This document shows positions 46,131 through 57,603 of a DNA stretch of 64,000 bases, one piece after another (within the stretch, counting starts at the first letter, position 1; every line of letters starts with the position of its first letter). Below the pieces are notes generated by a model. That model saw only the letters and a list, made by a program, of their open reading frames with translations. It was not told where the DNA came from and did no database searches. The position numbers and the translations under genes were made by a program. Source of the stretch: Pterois miles (taxonomy: Eukaryota > Chordata > Actinopteri > Perciformes > Scorpaenidae); assembly GCA_947000775.1 (NCBI GenBank), contig CAMQGK010000463.1, forward strand, positions 5,691,501-5,755,500, in the 5' to 3' direction.

Positions 46131-46711
46131 CCGTATTTTTCGCAATATAAGGCGCACTCCTTTAATTTTCTCAAAAATCGACAGTGCGCCTTATAATCCA
46201 ACGCGCCTTATGTATCAATTCTAGTTGTGCTTATTGACCTCGGACCAATTTTATGTGGTAGAGGGCGCTCAAAAATCTGTCAAAATGTTTTATTACGACT
46301 TTGGTGAGCTACGAAGCCACACCGCTGGATGGATTGTCGAAGCTTGCCGTCATTCTGGGTGGATTAAACTAAAGAAATCCAACTGCTAGATATTGGTGTA
46401 AACAGGTCGTTCAAAGTTAAACTGCGTGGGAGCGTTGGATGACAGACGGCGAACACACATTCACCAAGACAGGGAGGCAACACCGGGCGAGTTACTCCAC
46501 TATCTGCCAATGGATCGTGGAAGCCTGGGCCAAGGTATCAGCGTCAAGTGTCGTCCGAGCTTTCACGAAGGCAGGAATCATCGCTGAACAGCTAAGTAAC
46601 AGCAATGAGACGGACTCGGATAATGACGAGAGCGCCTTATGTATGAAAATAGACATGTTCATTAATAGTGCGCCTTATAATCCAGTGTGCCTTATAGTGC
46701 GACAAATATGG
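46131..46711 (+). mobile_element. Internally deleted pogo-type (Tc1/mariner superfamily) transposon
   Basis: The termini are inverted repeats: CCGTATTTTTCGCAATATAA at the left and CCATATTTGTCGCACTATAA read inward from the right (46,711), flanked by TA (46,129-46,130 and 46,712-46,713), the target of this superfamily. The subterminal GGCGCAC/GTGCGCCTTAT words recur near both ends and at 46,633. The 581-bp element keeps only the C-terminal part of a transposase frame. It is too short to be autonomous and has several frameshifts. Confidence 0.85.
46345..46640 (+). pseudogene. Pogo-like transposase C-terminal remnant
   Basis: Read across frame changes the plus strand gives VILGGL, TKEIQLLDIG, VNRSFKVKLR, then after a lost base AWERWMTDGEHTFTKTGRQ, CQWIVEAWAKVSASSVVRAF and TKAGI. 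This series (GGLTxxLQ-D-xNxxFK, then a W-rich helix and WxxVxxxxVxxxFxxxGI) is the end of the DDE_1-type catalytic domain and the tail of pogo/Tigger/Jerky transposases. It would have catalysed transposon excision and integration. At least two frameshifts (near 46,367 and 46,425) separate the parts. From 46,439 the frame is open to 46,744. The acidic SNETDSDNDES end is usual for this family. Confidence 0.75.
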
Positions 46712-46735
46712 TACCTGTTTTTGCAAAGTGATGAT

Positions 46736-46884
46736 TTAAAGTAGCAGTGTGTAGGATCCGGCGGTATCTAGTGGTGAGGAGATTGCAACCAACTGAAGCC
46801 TCTCCTGTGTGTTAGAAGAACTTATTAATATCATACTCCATTTCTGCCAAGAGATCCATCTAAATGCCACACACTCGCCTTAAA
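46736..46884 (-). mobile_element. Family M MITE, copy 3, shortened
   Basis: A 149-bp derivative: the left tip TTAAAGTAGCAGTGTGTAGG and the right tip CCACACACTCGCCTTAA are inverted repeats. GGCGGTATCTAGTGGTGAGG and ATTGCAACCAACTGAAGCC match one end of the 44.8-kb copy, and ACTCCATTTCTGCCAAGAGA matches the other. About 200 internal bases are missing. It begins only 25 bp after the pogo element. Confidence 0.75.
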
Positions 46885-46962
46885 GTGATTCAAAAACCTG
46901 ATCTGTGGCTTCGCTGGTTAATTTCCCAACTTAAAAATTCTGTTTCTGTTCCTCATCTGAAA

Positions 46963-47605
46963 ACGGCAGGAATATAACATTTACTCAAGTACTGCACTCC
47001 TGCTACTCTGCGGTCACAGCTGATACGTTACGAAAGCGTAGCCCCACCCTCCGGTTCATCCTCAGGTAAAAACTGTTAGCTCTGTCAGCACTGCTGTTTT
47101 TACGAACCACCGGCTCGGCCATCACGTTGAGGTAACAGAAATGCTCTCAATGTCATGTTTAGCACCTTTATTCTGTACCTTACTTGAGTATTTCCATTAT
47201 ATACTACTACTACTACTATACTACTTATAATACATTTCACTTTTTACTTCATTACATTATACAGCTACAATGGTTACTTTGTAGATTCAGAATATATCAA
47301 ATCAGTTAAAAATAATTAAATAATAATTAATAATAATATAATAATTAAAAAATACGATTTTTTTTATACAAAAAAATTACAGACAATCGTTACAGTTATC
47401 TCCACTTTGACCAACTACAACATCAAAAGCAGTTTGCACATTCATGCATATAAAAGTAAGTAACGTAATAGTAAAGCTTTGCCATACTGCATAATGAGTA
47501 CTAATACTTTTGATGCATTATGCTGATAATTGTATTTTTCACATTAGAGGATTTTTAATGGTACGTTTAATGTTGTGGTATTTCTACTTTTACTTAGATC
47601 TCTAA
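46963..47605 (+). mobile_element. hAT-like ACTTTTACTTAAGTA-type repeat with an inserted family Q segment
   Basis: The left part AACATTTACTCAAGTACTGC (46,977-46,996) and the right part from GTACCTTACTTGAGTATTTCC (about 47,175) to GTGGTATTTCTACTTTTACT (47,574-47,593) belong to the teleost repeat whose ends carry many ACTTAAGTA-like words. ATACTTTTGATGCATTATGC and TTTGACCAACTACAACATCA in the middle fit. The classification as hAT-like rests on recall of its CAGTGGTGG-type end, which is not preserved here. (ACT)n occurs at 47,204-47,219. Confidence 0.5.
47005..47137 (+). repeat. Family Q repeat, copy 2, nested
   Basis: GCGGTCACAGCTGATA, GTTAGCTCTGTCAGCACTGC and CGGCTCGGCCATCACGTTGA match the reverse complement of 24,805-25,060 with the same order and a shortened middle. 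It lies between the left and right parts of the 46,963-47,605 repeat, so it was inserted later. Confidence 0.45.
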
Positions 47606-50362
47606 AAACATACTGCAGCATACAGAAACACTCAAATATGGAACAAACTTTGGCATTAAGATTTAATACACCAAAGTTCAGTCCACAGTATATCAAACAT
47701 GAGTCAGCATTAGCTGTATTTTGCCCCAATGAAAACAACACAGAAAGCCACCAAGCTGAATAAAAAGCCTAATCATGTGCTAGAAGTATGACATTTCAGT
47801 GGAGGTTCTGTGTAAGCTATTCATCATTACTTTTCCTGGAATAATGCACATAACTGCAGTCCGATACCGTGGTCTCTATGGAGACGGTTAAATGATACAT
47901 TACACACAAGGAGGAATACTGCTAACTGCAATGGTTTAGGTTTCATTATAAAGTAAAACAATGAGCAGATCACACCTCTTTCCCTCAGAACACAATCACT
48001 CACAGTGAAGGGCCCGGCGATCCCACCCTCATTTAGAGAGCGATCAAAGACCCTCTCTGAGTGAGCCGGCATATTGGTTCCTCAATGTTGTTTTCAATTT
48101 CGCCAGTATGCAAATTTCCCCCCACATTTCCTTGAAGTAATGAGGAAAATAAGAAAGCTCTAACCCCAGATGAAAAGGAAATGGCTTTTGAAATGACACA
48201 CACTATATTGTGGTAGCGCAACCAAAAACAAACAGAAACAAACACTGTCGCAAAATATTGGCTATAAACATAGCAAACAAAATATTGGAATGTACTCTTG
48301 GTGGTCCATTTGTGCAATCCTGATAAATCGCATGCTGTATTTCTATAATATCTAATGTGGAAAATATTCCCACATGAACATCATCATGTATCAGTACATA
48401 ATGATAACTGTAATAAAAAAAACCTCATTGGAACAAATTAATGAATTAACACATGCATAGTGCTAGTCGTCAAAGGCGCGAACAAAGAGGTTGTAGTTGT
48501 GAAGACACTTGGTAATATTTCAGAGAATTCATTTTACAGTAATTATGTAAGTTTAGATGTAAATGTGCACAGCATTTAACTGATGATGTTTTATGAATAC
48601 AGAAGGCCTGAGAGTGAGCGTCGCTGTCTCATCTACTGATTACAAATAGGTCAGTAGACAGTTATTTGCTGTCTCGGATCAAGCAAGCACAGTCTAGACT
48701 CTGTTAATTTATCACCTCTTAAATGGCAAAGCTGACTACACTCATGATTCCAGCGTTACATTGTATTACTTACTATGTACATCCACAAAGTCACATCAAT
48801 GTGGCTGAGATTTACACCAGAGGAAAAAAGCATGGAGACAAAACACTTCTGCTGATGGATTATGTTGAAGGATTGCGTTTACAATATTCCTTATATATAT
48901 ATCGGTGGCAAATGGAGCACATTGCAGCATATAATAGATGTGAAAAAGAAAAATCAATCATGATTCTTTTCATCTTTAACAAAGTTTATGTGAATGCAAA
49001 GAAATGTGTTTGCCGATTCTAAAGTTTGACTTTTAAACTAATACCTCAGCATCACCCAGAATAATGAGTGAAGTGAGAATTGTATTCCTCTGGTTGGCTA
49101 AAGGATGAGGATCACAGTAATGCATGGAGGCACATCTTATATTGCTTCACTTGAGTGTCAAAACATATTGATTTGTAATGTGAACCTGGCAGAGAGTAAA
49201 AACCACAAGCCGTGGTCTCAAAGAGGATTTACTTGTATTCCATAACAATCTATGAAGACGGCCTCCCTTATTAACCTTTATTTACACAGAGAAGAGTTTC
49301 TCCTGAGCAAACACTGCTGCTGAATTATACAACCTCCTGTCTAACCTTTAGACTCCCCTATGATTGTGTCTGTGATTGTGCATACACTTTTTCATGTGCA
49401 TCTACCCATTAAGTTGCATGGAGCTGATGTGTTGTTCATTGATTTATGTTAGATGAAGTTTATAAGGAGTAAGTAAAGCAGTGAGTCACTACGGAGGAAA
49501 GCCAAGCAATGCATTCTATGCCAGAGGTCTAGTTAGTGCATTTACAGAGAGCCAAAAAAAACGAGAAACGTGTTGTGTGGTTCACCTGAGAGTTTGGCTG
49601 CAGAGTCTGATGTGTGCGGTTATTAGTGAGTGTGAGGGTTAGCGCAGCCAGAAGGTAGACGGCAGATCTGCGGTAATCAATTATAGAAATGTACAAATCC
49701 ATTTTGTATGGGTTATTGAAAGAGAATGCCTCCTTCTGAGGTGAAAAAAAATATGATTGCTATTTAATTTGCTTTGATGCCATTGGCAGTAAAAAGCACT
49801 GGATCTATAACACCGCAGAGAGCACTGGCGTATCCCATTGAATGAGAATGCATAAAGAGTGGAAAGGTAAACATTTAGATGGATGGCTCTGTTGCTTTCT
49901 CAGTGGCTGACGCCGCTTCTGTTGAGTGGGAGCTTAGTTTGAAACCATCTAATAAGAATTAATCTCATTCTCTCCTTGTCACACCTGTCTTGCAAAGGCC
50001 CATCTGCTGCCTAGAGACTTGTCTAATTGTTTTGCTGAGCCTCTGTCACATGTAGATGTGGTTGTGTCCACGCTTACATGCATGTGTGAGCCTTGTTGAT
50101 GGCTGCCATTGACTGTCGGAAACTAACAAGGAATTATGGTGCTGCTTGAGGTGGCAAAGAGAAAGTCCATAATCACCTTACAATAGATCACCCTGGAGTA
50201 AACCCCTGACATAAAAATCAAATTGTGGACACGCTTTTCGATGAGGATTAGATAATGCAGAGTGTTGTTTCTGTTGTTTGTTTGTTGTGGGGATGGAGGG
50301 TGTATCAATGGATTAATATAATGTATTACACATTTATGTTGAGTATACTCATCTTAACAAAA
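47606..50362. other. Unannotated DNA, partly resembling conserved non-coding sequence
   Basis: No gene or repeat family recognised. The part at about 49,640-50,060 has no low-complexity sequence and several homeodomain-like TAAT cores (TCAATTATAG, ATTTAATTTG, AAGAATTAATCTC), which is the look of a conserved enhancer; this is compositional inference only. The 99-codon frame at 48,723-49,022 has no recognised domain. Confidence 0.35.
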
Positions 50363-50838
50363 CCACAGTCAAAGTTAACGCGATAATAACATGTTAATGC
50401 AAATTTGCTTTAATGCCACTAATTTCTTCATTTTTAAAGCTAGAGTGAAGATCATGATATCATGTGGAACTAGAAAACCTAATGAATGTCCACGTCACAC
50501 TAGCTTGTCAGGAGGGAGGTTCTGGTCAAGTCAGCACACTGACAGCTGTAGTCTGTTGGGCTTCAGGTTGCCATGTTATGATTTGAGCATATTTGCTATG
50601 CTAAATGCAGTACCTGTGAGGGTTTCTGGACAATCGGAGTCATTGTTTCATGTTAATTGATTTCCCATATTACATGTATACATACATTTGCATAAAGCAG
50701 CATATTTGCCCACTCCCTTGTTGATAAGACTATTAAATACTTGACAAATCCCCCTTTAAGATACATTTTGAGAGGATAAAAATTGCAATTAATTTGTTAT
50801 TAATCACAATTAAATATCTGTAATGATTGACAGCCCAA
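50363..50838 (+). mobile_element. Family G DNA-transposon-like repeat, copy 3
   Basis: Starts near AGTCAAAGTTAACGCGATAA and ends with the terminal TGATTGACAGCCCAAAT (50,822-50,838), the inverse of the GGCTGTCAA start seen at 7,241. Shared interior: AGCTAGAGTGAAGATCATGA, GTGAGGGTTTCTGGACAATC, GACTATTAAATACTTGACAA and TTAATCACAATTAAATAT. The paired GGCTGTCAA/TTGACAGCC ends across copies are the best evidence that this is a DNA transposon. About 130 bp of the central section present at 7.45-7.6 kb are missing. Confidence 0.7.
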
Positions 50839-51678
50839 ATAAAAATGCTTTAGAAATGTTTCAAGTGTCCCTGAATAAAAACATGTATGACATGACATAC
50901 TACAAATATTATATGAATACTTATATGTTTTCAGTTATTTTTGACATGTATCTTTCTCTGACATTTGCCATCAAGTCTATCGCTAATGATTTGATAGGAT
51001 ATTGCCTTTTAGTCACTATTTCCGTTGTCAAGATAAGGAGGCACATGGATTCTGCTTGAGAAGGCTTTATAACACAAGCCGTTATACCCTAACATGAGGG
51101 ATCATGCTCCATTGCGCCGGGCTCATTTTCACCCTTGGTGACAGAAGTGGCGTGTTGCTTCTCCTCATCCTAAATCTATTCAGGGGTGATGTCTCTGTCG
51201 AGGTGTTAAATGAACACATGTGTTGGTAGCTTGGATGTCACTTTGGCTCACCAAAATGAATGAAATGAATCTATTAAATGGATATCAATAATGACAATCT
51301 AAATACCACCTCTCATCACAAGAGCATATCCGTCCTAATTTATTGGGAAGAATTTCATACTGTTCTGTTGGTGGTGATTTTTTCTCTGCTGAAAATGTCT
51401 ATAATGACAGTTTGTTTTTGAGATTATCATTGCGCAATTTCTGGGATCTTTTCAATTCCTAAGTGCCTGGCTCTGTAATTTAGATTTCTAGAAACAGGAT
51501 AGACAGTGGGTGTAGATGGGAGACTGACTATTTGCAATGTGCAGTCCAGTACTGGTTTGCATGTTCTTATATAAGATTTGAGGGACAACATGACCCAAAA
51601 GATGCTATGATACTACTTACAACTAAACTCGGTTAAGAGATTCTGCATTCACTTGAATCAGCAGACAACAGACTTTTA
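50839..51678. other. Unannotated DNA
   Basis: No recognised gene or repeat. Confidence 0.4.
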
Positions 51679-51684
51679 GATAGT

Positions 51685-51726
<42 letters not shown>
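51679..51726. repeat. GATA/TAGA tetranucleotide microsatellite
   Basis: About eleven tandem TAGA units with one TAGT variant near the left. The 74-codon minus-strand frame ending in repeated YLSI is a translation of this array. Confidence 0.97.
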
Positions 51727-53934
51727 CTAACATGGGACTGTGACAATAATATCCTGAGGGGAAATTCACAGCTTTTGTCAGATTTTGGCATCTGAAGCGT
51801 TCTGGTTTCCAGTTTTAGTTTGAGTAGCATTGACCAATCACGTTGGAACACATTTTGGTTGAATGCAGGCAAACAGTCCATGTGGAGAGCAAGAGAAGCA
51901 GAACGCATTGACCAAAATGCAGTCTAAAAACCCACCAGCTATCGGCTGATGATGATTTAGCTTTTAATTGGTTTCAGATTAGCTTGTAAACTGGCTACTT
52001 GTGAAACTATCCGTCTTATAACTCCTGTCACACATCTCGAGTTGCTAATCTGACTGTAAACAATGAGCACTGGACAGAAGAGGAAGTCTGGGCCTGGATA
52101 TCTGCTGGCTGCACCTGAACCCCGGAAATATAACCCTGATAGCCAATGGATTCAGACTGATTGATAAATGTAGATCTGCTGTTGGTGGCGGGTAGCAGCT
52201 CTTTGCTTGTTTTTTTCAATACTCAGAGATGGTGAGAGGACATTTCATAAGCATTTCAGCACTGACTCTTTATAATATGGTTGTCATTTTTTGTTCCCTG
52301 CTGTCTTGACTGTGTACAGTGTACAAATGTGTTTGCTGATACATTCCAGAGCAAACTGTTTGGGTTTAGTCATTGCAGGGATAGGGATGCAGAGTACTGT
52401 GGCTTATTTGTGATTTTGTTCCAAGGTCATGTCTTCTTTTCAGGTGAGCATCACCAGAGTATTAAATCTGGGACAAGACTGATGAGCAAATCGTTTTTTG
52501 TTTTTTTTTACTTGTTTGCTAATGCTTAGTGGGACAGAGGCTGGCGGTTAAACTGTAATGTTTGAACTGAGAGCAGATTGTGAAACCAAATCTTCCACCA
52601 TGCCATGTACCAAATAACAAACTGATGACCTTGTCCATTTGGGCGATAAATAAAAACAGGTGCCCAAGATGCATCAATGGCAAAGCTAGATGCATTTAGA
52701 TCAGGTGTCCCCCGTTATATGATTGGATCAAGTGTAGATTATAAATTCATAACTCTCTTTCTCCCGTCAGTCAGTTGATGCTCACTGTACCATGTGCACA
52801 TTCTTGACTTGCTGGTCAATTTATAAAGTGTCTGCGTCTTTTTTTTTTTTTTTTTTTTAAACCATTTAACTCATTATAAACAGTCTATTGTTGGAGCAAA
52901 AAAATTAACCTCATTTGCTGTTCATATGACATGCATTAAACATATTATTGTCTCACCTCCACTGCAGGTGTTAATGAGGAAAACTCTGCCTATATAAAAT
53001 GCAGCAATACTATGTGTCAGAGCTGTGGCCATCTGGTGCGCAAATGTGTGTTTGCTGGCAAGACAGCAACACCTGCGTAACAACATAGCGGCTTCAGATA
53101 GGGTATACGTATCTGGAGGGGCAGTAAATATAGACAGGCGAGGCAGCATCGTGGATCAATGAATAAATCAAGTTGAATGCTGGTTTATTACTGAAACATC
53201 AGAAAACTATGACTAGAAAACTCCCAAGGCAGCCATTATGATGCTCAGGAGGTGGAAATTAACTACAAACCAACATTTTCCGAACATGTTACAACAAAGG
53301 AGTGGAGTATATTTTAACTACTACTGATACAGGCCCTTTATTAAACATAGTAAATGGATAACTTTTCTTCACAGGTGTTTGTTTTGGGGCAAAACAAAGC
53401 TATGAAATACATTGTGCAGCACATTTTTATTCCACAACACTAGTTTTAGGCCAGAGTGCATTGTCCAGCAGCACCTTGTTCTCCTGCATCTAAAGGAGAA
53501 AAGAGGAATTATCTTCTACAACTCTGTAAACAGGGTCCAGTACCATTTACGGACAGATATTTTTGGGTCAAATGTTTCAGTTTCAGAGACTGTTCTCTGC
53601 AGGCTATCTGTGGTCTGACTGAACTATAAGCTCGCCTCTTCTGGTCTGAAGTGGGATTTTTATTGAGGGCTAAGCAGGTGTTTGTGTTGTTTTCATATCA
53701 AGGAACTATATAATTAAATAAATCCAGTTGAAACCCAGTGAGAAAAAAAAAAAAACATTGCACTGTTATTGCCTTTTTATGCAACTGCTTACGGATCACT
53801 TTGTGATGGACGCACACTGTGTTGAAGCTCTACTTCCAACCACAAAAAATTACTTGCTTCCATCTTCCTATGAATCTTTCTTATTTTGACCTCTCTAAGA
53901 CAATCAATGTTATGTTTCACCCTCCGGAGGAAGG
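51727..53934. other. Unannotated DNA, about 2.2 kb
   Basis: A T20-type run lies at about 52,840-52,858. No gene or interspersed repeat was recognised. Confidence 0.4.
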
Positions 53935-54320
53935 CTGAGTGCTATCAGAGTCGTTCTGATACCAATACTAGTATAGGAAAAGCATCGGCTACTTCCCAGA
54001 ATTTGGTATCAGGTACTGATGAGTATGCCTGTCTATGTACTGATTTGATACCGTAATTTGTTTGCCCAGAAAAAAACTGGCAATCACTGGGCCACTACAA
54101 AACAGTAGTCTTCACTGTGTCGCCCTGGATGTATCATGGCTGCCACTACTGTTTTAGAGCAGCGACAAAGAACTGATTGCTGGTAGGTTGTCCTGTCACG
54201 ATAGCAAACAACAAGTGTGGTGCTAGTGGAGAGTTTAACAGTAATGGTAGTTAGAGCGGGGAAAATGTCAGCCACTTTGCTGAATTTTACAGTGGAAAAT
54301 CCAGCAAATTTTCATTTTCT
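53935..54320 (+). mobile_element. hAT transposon 5' end with BED-type transposase start
   Basis: The region opens with GTTCTGATACCAATACTAGT and TTTGGTATCAGGTACTGATG, the GATACC-rich subterminal style of fish hATs. It continues through a GC-richer leader (CACGATAGCAAACAACAAGT, GTGGTGCTAGTGGAGAG) to an ATG at 54,265. The frame then reads MSATLLNFTVENPAN before decaying, comparable with the MSAxWxYFxV-type start of ZBED-like hAT transposases. The zinc finger itself and all downstream coding are missing, so this is a 5' fragment. The assignment rests on overall layout. Confidence 0.45.
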
Positions 54321-54590
54321 TTGTTTATGTCAAGCTTAAAATTAGGCATTTGCCATTTCTTAGACAGCCTTTGCTTATGCACTCTTAACTGCAAACAACT
54401 AAATGTAATTGACAACTCAAGTAACGACTCGCACTAAAAGATTTTTCAAATCTTAACAGATTTTGAAAATGTGAGACTCCACACATAACAGCATGACATG
54501 ATAAACAGCTCTGTTCCTTATAGTGTGTGGTCAGCAACAGTTTGGCCAAAACAGCACATACTAACAAATTCCATTCATGAACAAGAGTCC
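54321..54590. other. Unannotated spacer
   Basis: No recognised feature. Confidence 0.4.
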
Positions 54591-54898
54591 ATCCATCCAT
54601 CTTCAACCGCTTTAGTTAGGGGTCGTTGGGGGGCTGGAGCTGATCCCTGGCGAAGGCGGGGTACACCCTGGACAGGTCACCAGTCCATCACAGGGGACAT
54701 AAAGACAGACAACCATTCACGCTCACATTCACACCTACGGGCAATTTAGAGTCATCAATTAACCTGCATGTCTTTGGACTGTGGGAGGAAGCTGGAGAAC
54801 CTGGAGAAAACCCACGCTAACATGGGGAGAACATGCAAACTCCACACAGAAGAGCCCCAAGCTGGATTCAAACCTGTGTCCCTCTTGCTGTGAGGCAA
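54591..54898 (-). mobile_element. Family T SINE, copy lacking its tRNA-like 5' tip
   Basis: From ATCCATCCATCTTCAACCGC (the Rex3-like 3' tail, here on the left) through ACACCCTGGACAGGTCACCA, CTTTGGACTGTGGGAGGAAG and GAACATGCAAACTCCACACA to CTTGCTGTGAGGCAA. The sequence departs from the family before the A box, so the copy is 5'-truncated or its head is decayed. The B-box region (GGATTCAAACC) is still readable. Confidence 0.87.
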
Positions 54899-55454
54899 TT
54901 TTTAGCAATGTTAGTTTTTGTGCTATTTTGTACTAAAAATTCACTAAAGCTGGATGGATGGAGTCATGTTAAATAAACATTCCCGTTGTTGCCACAAATG
55001 AACAAGTTGGTCCCCCATTTCTGTGGGTCATCTTACCACTACGTTATGCTTCACATTTTGCAGTAGCTCATGACAGCGGTTGTTGTCCTTCCGCTTCACT
55101 GAGATTGGTTCTCAATTGGCATATCGTTCTGCCCATCTTACTGCATCATCGGCTGTCCTCAGGGTTCCCCACACACAACAGGAGATCTGATCATAAATAT
55201 TGAACATGTTTAATATTTACGATTTGAGATCAGTGAGCCAGGATGGACTTCGAAGCCAATTAGGGGATGTAAAAACTACTCTTACACCTCACACCACAAG
55301 AATATCTGTAAAAAATAAATCTTTATAACCATCAAAAAATTGTGGGGAGAAAACGGCTCTGAAAAAGGTTTGATTCTTGTGTAATGTGTACCCGGCGTCA
55401 GTCTAGTAATCCGACCACAATTACTTTGTGATGTAGGCAAATGAATCATAAGTT
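54899..55454. other. Unannotated DNA
   Basis: No recognised gene or repeat. Confidence 0.4.
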
Positions 55455-55841
55455 TATTTGTTGTTGTTTGTTTGTTTGTCTCTGTTCAAGATAACTCAAA
55501 AACTTAAGGACGGATTTTGATGAAATTTTCAGGGTTTGTCGAAAATGTGAAAAGGAAGAACTGATTTAATTTTGGGGGTGATCCGGAAGAAATCCTGGAT
55601 TCTGGATCACTTTGAAATTTTCGTTAACATTGGGGTAAATGGGATCCAAAAAATTGTTTCTCAATATCTCTGGTAATTGTTGCACAAAGCTCATGAAATT
55701 TGACTCCGGGATTTACAATGTGTACTTCTATCAAATCCCAAAGGCTGATCCAGATCTGATCCAGATGGCAGATTTTATAGCAATTTATATAAAAATCTAT
55801 GGTGCTTGGCGGAGGTCTGCGCTCTCCGAGTGCTTTTCTAG
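55455..55841 (+). mobile_element. Non-autonomous Helitron-like repeat, copy 2
   Basis: Nearly identical to 10,470-10,985 through AAGGACGGATTTTGATGAAA, GGGGGTGATCCGGAAGAAAT, TTCGTTAACATTGGGGTAAA and TGCTTGGCGGAGGTCTGCGC, and ending in the same hairpin GCGCTC-TCC-GAGTGC (55,819-55,833), TTTT and CTAG (55,838-55,841). It lacks the ACCTCCACCAAG start and the extra 150 bp of copy 1. The exact shared 3' end and ragged 5' end fit Helitron copies. Confidence 0.6.
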
Positions 55842-57603
55842 TTCTGTCTGTTTTTACTAATCCTAAGAAAAGTAGCAGACCATGTTTAAGGTTTGAAATG
55901 AATGGCCCCAACACTGAGATTAACATCACAATATTCAAATATCACTTTCTTGATAGTATATTATTAGTCACATTAATTGCTAAAAGATGAACTACCTTTA
56001 CTTCTAAACCATTTTTTTAGCTTGGCGACCTTGTATAACCCAGGGTAAGATTTTAGTCTTTTTCATTTAAACCCTCAAACTTTGCCAGATGTGATGGCAG
56101 ATACACATATCACATCACCGTGACCCTCACAATATTTCAGTGTCAGGCCATGTTGCATTTTGTGTGCCAACCTCACATAACTTTTAGGAAGAAAACATAA
56201 ATCACTTTGAGAGAAAGGTTGGCTCTATACATGTTAATGCATGTTGTGTATGTCTCCACAGCCGTACTTGTTCTCAATCATTGATATGACATATGTAAAC
56301 TTATCAATATATTTGCTACACTGACAAGCTTCTGCAGTTCTGCCTCACCTCCCAGAAGTCGGCTCTGACTTCTTTATTTCATTATTTGAAACATTCGTTA
56401 AGACTGCTTGCATACATAAACATATTGCTGCCTTAAATAATGCAATCCATCATGTTGAGCAGAACGTGCATTGCAGTTTTCCTAACATGACTATCATGCA
56501 GCTAATTATTCTCTTTAATGGGGACGATAATCACTTTTTCCATTGCTGCACACCGTTAAGTCTGTTGGCGGTGAAGAAGCAAAAAACATTTAAAGCACAG
56601 TGGAGAATTGATACAAGCAATGATCTTTTCACATTTAATTCTAACAGAATTGGATTACTTCTGATGTGATTGTGGAGTTTTATAGAAATTAAATGCTACA
56701 AAAGCATTTGGTTACCGTGGGAGTTGAGGGGGTGGATGTTAGGCTTTTCATGCTCTATATACATATTCACTTTCACGGTGTTTGCAAGTTTTATAAAATC
56801 AGACAAAAAAGTCATCTGTGCATGCTATCACATTTGTGCATGGCTACATTTTAAGTGGTGAGGCTTCACACAGGGAAAATGCGTGAAGCTTCAGCTTTTT
56901 CGGGCCTATCCTCTTCCTCCGAACCCAGGTAGCAGCATGTTTCCCCAGGCACCCAAAGCTGTGGAGCTCTCCATACGCAAGGTGATAAGCAGTATCTGTG
57001 CTGCAGCCAAACCTGCCTGAGCCTCACTGGAGCTGAAACTGAAATGTGAATGTCTCCTACCCTCCTTTCTATCCCACTGCCCCCCCCCCCCCTTATAATT
57101 ATATCTGCTCTTTCTTCCTCTTTGCCCACACCTTTCCGCACATTTGTCTCAGATTAAAACAGAGAATTTCTGCCTGCTCTGCCGACGAGTTTGGCTGGAG
57201 ATGTGACAATCTGAGGTTTGAACATCCTTTTTGTCATGTTCATGCTATGGTGCTCAAATCACGCTGGGTACTCATCCAAATTATGTCTTGCTTGTGCTCA
57301 CAGTACTTCCACATTACAGAACTTCTCATTCATAAGGACAATGTTAATATTCGAGATGCATACAGCAACACAGAAACACCGTCGCTAAGTGGATTTAAAG
57401 CTGATTGTGTCACATTAGTTCTGGTAGTGTCAACATGGTATTTGAAACAATGAGGCACGATATTATTATAAATATTACTAATGACTAAGCACATGTTTAT
57501 ACAACAGTATCCTGTTTCACAGTATTATAAACTGATAAAATCACAATACATTAGTACAATCACTGAGCCTAACAGTAACAATTATAAAATATAAGTAGGA
57601 GGG
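55842..57603. other. Unannotated DNA, partly resembling conserved non-coding sequence
   Basis: No gene recognised. About 56,370-56,720 is complex, TAAT-rich sequence (CAGCTAATTATTCTCTTTAA, GGACGATAATCACTTTTTCC) without repeat character. A C14 run is at about 57,079-57,092. The 135-codon frame at 57,046-57,453 has a proline-rich start and a CSADEFGWRCDN stretch but no domain spacing that I can support. Confidence 0.35.

Noticed and set aside
51679..51726. Regular repeat array, checked as CRISPR
   Set aside because: It is a pure tetranucleotide microsatellite without spacers.
57046..57453. 135-codon frame with a CSADEFGWRCDN stretch, LDL-receptor-repeat-like at first sight
   Set aside because: The six-cysteine spacing of an LDLa repeat is absent and a poly-C-derived proline run precedes it; no splice context.
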